Of a DNA stretch of 45,543 nucleotides, positions 42,021 to 45,543 are shown piece after piece. Origin of the DNA: Alphaproteobacteria bacterium (lineage in GTDB: Bacteria; Pseudomonadota; Alphaproteobacteria; Rhizobiales; BM303); the NCBI GenBank assembly GCA_024275895.1, contig JAJRYE010000015.1, positions 1 to 45,543 on the forward strand, read 5' to 3'. The stretch's first letter is position 1. Each line of letters begins with the position of its first letter. The position numbers and the translations under genes were made by a program. The notes below the pieces were generated by a model. It made no database searches. It was not told the origin of the DNA and saw only the letters and a program-made list of their open reading frames with translations.

Positions 42021-43925
42021 ATGCGCAAAACCGCGCCATTTGGAAGCTGGAAATCAATCATCACCGCCGGGCAGGTCGCCAGGGGCGCTATCCGCTACGG
42101 CATGTTGAAAGGCCGCGGTAATGAATTTTATTGGAGCGAGGGCCGCCCCGGGGAAGGGGGCCGTACGGTTATTGTCCACGCAAGCGGCACCGCCCCCCCC
42201 CGCGATATCCTCCCCGCGCCCTATTCCGCCCGCTCCAAAGTGCATGAATATGGCGGTGGTGAATTTTTTCTTGGCCATGAAGGGCTTTTCTTTGCAAACG
42301 CCGATGATCAGGACCTTTATCATCTCGGGCACGATGGCAATATCAAACGCATCACCTGCGCACCGGAATGGCGCTTTGCGGACGGGGTGCATGACCGCGC
42401 CCGCAACCGCCTGATCTGTATCGGGGAAAAAAAAGACCAGACCGGACCGCAAAATTACATCCTCGCCATCGCTCTTGATGGCGAAAATGCCGGAACACCG
42501 CAAATCCTGCTTCAGGGCCATGATTTTTACGCCTGTCCGCGCCTCAACCGGGACGGCACCAAACTGGCGTGGATAGACTGGGACCTTCCCGCCATGCCGT
42601 GGGAATCCTCACGGCTCCGGGTGGGCGCGATGAATGAAGATGGCCGGATGACCCGAAAACACACCGTGGCAGGGGGGGCAAACTGCGCCGCAACCGAACC
42701 GCAATGGGATGATCAGGGCCGGCTTTATTTCATATCCGATCAAAGCGGATGGGGCACAATTCATATATGGGAGGACAATGAAATTACCGCCCTGCCATGG
42801 CAGGGCCATGAATTTGGCCGCCCCTTGTGGGGCCTTGGCGCGTCCTCTTATGCCCTTTGCGATGACGGGACGATCACAGCGCTTTCTTGCAAAAACGGTG
42901 AACTGGTCCCCGCCCTGTTCAGCCATGAATGGGCAAGGCTGAAAACCCCGGCGCGCCAGATCGATACCATCACCGCCGGTCGCAACCGGATTGCCGCCGC
43001 CGCCATAACCGATACCGCGCCGCAGGCCATCTGCATCCTTGATGAAAACCTCACCTCCATAAGCAAACCGGCCCTGCAAATCCCCCGCGCAGCAATCTCC
43101 ATCGGCCAAATCATCAAATTTGCCACCGGCAACGGCCAAAACGCCCACGGCCTGTATTACCCGCCCCGCAACCCGGACTTTGCCGCGCCCGAGGCGGAAA
43201 AGCCGCCCGCAATCCTTCTTGCCCATGGCGGCCCCACCGGCATGGCTGACCGGGGATTAAAACTCAAAACCCAATACTGGACCAGCCGCGGCTTTGCGGT
43301 CTTTGATGTCGATTACCGCGGCTCCACCGGCTATGGCCGCGAATACCGCGACAGCCTCAACGGACAATGGGGCATGGCCGATGCGCAGGATATGGAAAAC
43401 GGTGCCCGGCACCTCATCGTATCCGGCCTTGCCGATCCTGAGCGGCTTCTCATCTCCGGCTCCAGCGCCGGCGGGTTCACCGTCCTTGCCGCCCTTTGCC
43501 GCTCCTCCGTTTTTGCCGCCGGGGCAAGTTATTACGGCATTGGCGATCTGGAAAAACTGCAAGCGCTCACTCATAAATTTGAAAGCGGCTATCTTCACAC
43601 CCTGCTGGGGGATGATGCGGAAGTGTTCGAGCAAAAGTCGCCGCTTTACAATGCCGGTAAAATCCACAGCCCGGTGATCTTCTTTCAGGGCGCGGACGAC
43701 CCGGTTGTCCCCCCGGCCCAATCGCGCGATATGCACAATTCACTCAAAACCCGCGCCATTCCCACCAGCTATATCGAGTTTGAAGGCGAGTCCCACGGTT
43801 TCCGCCGCGCCGACACCATTATCCACGCCCTGAAAAGCGAATACAGCTTTTACGCCCAAATCCTCGGGCTCGAGCCGCAAGAGGATTTACCGCGCATCAA
43901 GATCAATAATTTCACCCGCGATTAA
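42021..43925 (+). CDS. S9-family peptidase (prolyl oligopeptidase / acylaminoacyl-peptidase type)
   Basis: The 634-residue protein has an N-terminal beta-propeller (about residues 20-370) and a C-terminal alpha/beta hydrolase domain. The catalytic triad is readable: S482 in SGSSAGG, D560 in GADDPVVPP and H592 in GESHGF. No signal peptide is visible, so it should act on small peptides in the cytoplasm. GGGGAG lies 5 nt before the ATG. It follows the bufferin operon by 48 nt without a terminator and may be co-transcribed, though it is not a standard bufferin gene. The end overlaps the convergent metZ by 4 bases. Confidence 0.9.
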   Translation: MRKTAPFGSWKSIITAGQVARGAIRYGMLKGRGNEFYWSEGRPGEGGRTVIVHASGTAPPRDILPAPYSARSKVHEYGGGEFFLGHEGLFFANADDQDLYHLGHDGNIKRITCAPEWRFADGVHDRARNRLICIGEKKDQTGPQNYILAIALDGENAGTPQILLQGHDFYACPRLNRDGTKLAWIDWDLPAMPWESSRLRVGAMNEDGRMTRKHTVAGGANCAATEPQWDDQGRLYFISDQSGWGTIHIWEDNEITALPWQGHEFGRPLWGLGASSYALCDDGTITALSCKNGELVPALFSHEWARLKTPARQIDTITAGRNRIAAAAITDTAPQAICILDENLTSISKPALQIPRAAISIGQIIKFATGNGQNAHGLYYPPRNPDFAAPEAEKPPAILLAHGGPTGMADRGLKLKTQYWTSRGFAVFDVDYRGSTGYGREYRDSLNGQWGMADAQDMENGARHLIVSGLADPERLLISGSSAGGFTVLAALCRSSVFAAGASYYGIGDLEKLQALTHKFESGYLHTLLGDDAEVFEQKSPLYNAGKIHSPVIFFQGADDPVVPPAQSRDMHNSLKTRAIPTSYIEFEGESHGFRRADTIIHALKSEYSFYAQILGLEPQEDLPRIKINNFTRD

Positions 43926-45100
43926 ACGCTTCCAAGCGCATGGGCGATATCAGCAGCCAGATCAGCAGGGTCTTCAAGCCCGGCGGAAATCCGCAACATG
44001 CCGCCGCTGATCCCCAGTTTCGCACGCTCTTTCTTGTCCACGCTCTGATGGGTCGTGGTGGCCGGATGGGTAATCAGGCTTTTGGAATCGCCCAGATTAT
44101 TGGAGATCAAAATCAGCTCCAGCGCATTGCTGAAAGCAAAGGCCGCCCGCTTGCCGCCGTTCAGCTCCACCGCCAGCATCGGCCCGCCGCCGGACATCTG
44201 TCTTTTCACAATTTCCGCCTGAGGATGGTTTGCCAGCCCCGGATAGATCACCCGTTTGACCGCGCCGTGCCCGTCAAGCACCTCCGCCATGGCGGCAGCG
44301 TTCTCCTGCATCTGCCGCACCCGCACATCCAGCGTTTCGAGCCCCTTGAGCATCACCCAGGCGTTAAACGGGCTTAAAGAAGGCCCGGTATGCTTGAGGT
44401 AATCATGGCAGGCCTTGGCGATATATTTCTTATCCCCCAGAATGATCCCGCCCAGACAGCGCCCCTGCCCGTCAATATGCTTGGTGGCTGAATAGACAAC
44501 CACATCCGCCCCCAGCTCGAACGGGCGCTGCAACAGCGGCGTGGCAAAGACATTATCCACGATCAGTTTGGCCCCGCCTCCATGGGCGATTTCGGCAACA
44601 GCAGCGATATCAATCACTTCCAGTTTGGGGTTGGTCGGAGTTTCCAGAAACACCAGCTTTGTCCGCAGCCGCATGGCGCTGCGCCATTGCTCAAGATCAA
44701 CCCCGTCAACCAGCGTCACCTTGATGCCGAAACGTGGCATGAGCGTATTCAGGATATAGAGCGATGAGCCAAACAGCGCCCTTGCCGCCACGATATGATC
44801 ACCGCTTTGCAATTGCGAAAACAGCGCCCCGGCCACCGCCGCCATGCCGGTGCCGGTGGCTCGGGCGTCCCCGGCCCCGTCAATAGCCATCATACGCTCT
44901 TCAAACATGCGCACGGTGGGATTGGCAAAGCGTGAATAAACAAAGCCCGGATCATCAGCAGCAAAACGCGCCTCGGCGGCTTCAGCGCTTTGATAGGTAA
45001 AACCGGAATTGAGAAACAGCGCCTCGGAGGTTTCCGCAAAATCCGAACGCACCGTGCCGCCATGCACCGCCAATGTGCGGCTTTTCCAGTTCTTCGCCAT
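43922..45100 (-). CDS. metZ: O-succinylhomoserine sulfhydrylase
   Basis: The 392-residue PLP enzyme of the Cys/Met metabolism family makes homocysteine from O-succinylhomoserine and sulfide. The PLP lysine is K207 in VVYSATKHIDGQGRCLGG. Other family landmarks are YSRFANPTVRMFEERM and LETPTNPKLEVIDI. The GQGRCLGG segment is typical of MetZ as opposed to cystathionine gamma-synthase. An upstream SAM-II riboswitch and terminator show that S-adenosylmethionine controls expression. ATG 45098-45100 follows an AAGGATATG-type purine stretch. Confidence 0.94.
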   Translation of the reverse strand: MAKNWKSRTLAVHGGTVRSDFAETSEALFLNSGFTYQSAEAAEARFAADDPGFVYSRFANPTVRMFEERMMAIDGAGDARATGTGMAAVAGALFSQLQSGDHIVAARALFGSSLYILNTLMPRFGIKVTLVDGVDLEQWRSAMRLRTKLVFLETPTNPKLEVIDIAAVAEIAHGGGAKLIVDNVFATPLLQRPFELGADVVVYSATKHIDGQGRCLGGIILGDKKYIAKACHDYLKHTGPSLSPFNAWVMLKGLETLDVRVRQMQENAAAMAEVLDGHGAVKRVIYPGLANHPQAEIVKRQMSGGGPMLAVELNGGKRAAFAFSNALELILISNNLGDSKSLITHPATTTHQSVDKKERAKLGISGGMLRISAGLEDPADLAADIAHALGSV

Positions 45101-45122
45101 ATCCTTGTTCCCTCACAACACT

Positions 45123-45150
45123 AAAAAGCCCGGTCACTTCATTGCCGGGC
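45123..45150 (-). terminator. Rho-independent terminator in the metZ leader, expression platform of the SAM-II riboswitch
   Basis: On the minus strand GCCCGG (45145-45150) and CCGGGC (45128-45133) form a stem with an 11-nt loop, followed by five T (45123-45127), 22 nt before the metZ ATG. It lies between the SAM-II aptamer and the gene. The GGCCG at the aptamer 3' end could pair with CGGCC of the stem in an alternative antiterminator. Binding of SAM would then favour termination. Confidence 0.7.
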
Positions 45151-45159
45151 CGTTTGTTC

Positions 45160-45225
45160 CGTACCCCGGCCTTTTAGCAACTTCTTTTACGTGGCTTGCA
45201 AGCCGACCGGCCCAAATCACCACGA
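45160..45225 (-). promoter_or_regulatory. SAM-II riboswitch
   Basis: On the minus strand the conserved SAM-II core is readable: CGTGGTGATTTGG, then CGGCTTGCAAGCCACGT, an AAAAGAAG joining region and GCTAAAAGG. The CGTGG at the start and CCACG in the middle form the first stem, and the last part forms the pseudoknot with the joining loop. SAM-II aptamers precede met genes in alphaproteobacteria and repress on SAM binding. Here the target is metZ. The ends are approximate. Confidence 0.85.
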
Positions 45226-45238
45226 ATTCAACAGCGGC

Positions 45239-45268
45239 ATATTGCCAATCCCCGACCGCGGCGTCAAG
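45239..45268 (-). promoter_or_regulatory. Promoter of metZ and its riboswitch
   Basis: On the minus strand CTTGAC (45263-45268) and CAATAT (45239-45244) are separated by 18 nt, close to the alphaproteobacterial sigma-70 consensus. Transcription would begin about 6-8 nt later, just before the SAM-II aptamer. Confidence 0.65.
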
Positions 45269-45276
45269 GCTTTGAC

Positions 45277-45319
45277 AAAACCGGCGTCATTGCCCGGCAA
45301 CTGCGGGCAATGACGCCGG
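45277..45319 (-). terminator. Terminator after the Hsp20 gene
   Basis: A perfect 16-bp inverted repeat, CCGGCGTCATTGCCCG (45281-45296) and CGGGCAATGACGCCGG (45304-45319), has a 7-nt loop. On the minus strand it is followed by TTTT (45277-45280). It begins 11 nt after the Hsp20 stop codon and lies directly upstream of the metZ promoter, insulating it. Confidence 0.75.
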
Positions 45320-45329
45320 GAACCGGACA

Positions 45330-45543
45330 TTACGATTTTTTACCCTCAAGGGTTTTCGCCTTTTTGGATTTTACGGCGGAAATCTCGATGGTGCGGGGCT
45401 TCATCGCCTCGGGAATTTCGCGCACCAGTTCAACATGCAGCAAGCCGTTTTCCAGCTCCGCCTTCTTGACCTTGACATGATCCGCCAGCTCAAAGCGGCG
45501 GTCAAAGCTGCGCGCGGCAATGCCCTGATGCAGAAAATCGCCC
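45330..45543 (-). CDS. Hsp20-family small heat shock protein, C-terminal part
   Basis: The frame enters from the right edge and ends at TAA 45330-45332. The visible 71 residues are the second half of the alpha-crystallin domain: FLHQGIAARSFDRRFELADH, VKVKKAELENGLLHVELVRE and IPEAMKPRTIEI, the ENGLL and IPE motifs being typical of IbpA-type Hsp20 proteins. A lysine-rich tail (SKKAKTLEGKKS) follows. It holds unfolded proteins for refolding by DnaK and ClpB. The N-terminal arm and the promoter, where a ROSE-type thermometer often occurs, are outside the window. Confidence 0.9.
   Translation of the reverse strand, partial: GDFLHQGIAARSFDRRFELADHVKVKKAELENGLLHVELVREIPEAMKPRTIEISAVKSKKAKTLEGKKS

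Overview
The window looks like chromosomal DNA of an alphaproteobacterium, most likely of the order Hyphomicrobiales (Rhizobiales). Evidence: rcdA, trcR (DUF1013), DUF1192 and DUF4164 genes; 6S RNA beside the 5-formyltetrahydrofolate cyclo-ligase gene; a SAM-II riboswitch before metZ; a RIME-like palindromic repeat; an L31 protein without zinc cysteines; and a CtrA box. No rRNA, tRNA, CRISPR array, transposase or phage gene was seen. Most genes are housekeeping, in short operons on both strands.

Layout. 1-5215: a partial secreted protein, an AhpD-like peroxidase-related protein, a membrane protein, and an orphan CbbQ/CbbO-type AAA+ and VWA pair. The pair is followed by a frameshifted, truncated histidine phosphatase and a DUF302 gene. 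5216-9526: a small doubtful ORF, an MltB-type transglycosylase, YmdB-like phosphoesterase, fthC, 6S RNA, zapA, a RIME-like element and DUF4164. 9803-16877: ThiE-like, Sel1-repeat, a GH114-like gene on the other strand, efp, an inositol-monophosphatase gene, and a MotA/TolQ plus OmpA pair whose coiled coil is built from 21-residue repeats. 16874-21059: a GH10 xylanase with an in-frame amber, prolyl aminopeptidase and an MsbA-like ABC exporter. 21165-24779: rpmE, rcdA, a candidate small RNA behind a CtrA box, DUF1192, a quinone oxidoreductase and trcR. 24790-32577: an SDR, propionyl-CoA synthetase, an acyl-CoA synthetase that apparently starts at AUU, a DUF1176-like protein, a lone cupin, and an NIT-HAMP chemoreceptor split by an in-frame amber. 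32913-39070: gltD and gltB. 39493-43925: a bufferin (copper-binding RiPP) operon bufA-bufB-bufC-doxX, followed by an S9 peptidase. 43922-45543: metZ with its SAM-II riboswitch and terminator, and the end of an Hsp20 gene.

How the genes connect. The most distinctive system is the bufferin operon. It has a secreted four-cysteine precursor, an MNIO (DUF692) enzyme, its DUF2063 partner and a DoxX membrane protein. A perfect 10-bp inverted repeat lies upstream, between the operon and the divergent gltBD genes. The second is a cell-cycle neighbourhood: rcdA and trcR flank a CtrA box (TTAA-N7-TTAA) that appears to drive a roughly 100-nt terminator-ended RNA toward rcdA. Three genes show recent damage (histidine phosphatase, GH10 xylanase, chemoreceptor). 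Since intact genes here also end in TAG, the two ambers look like mutations or sequence errors, not recoding.
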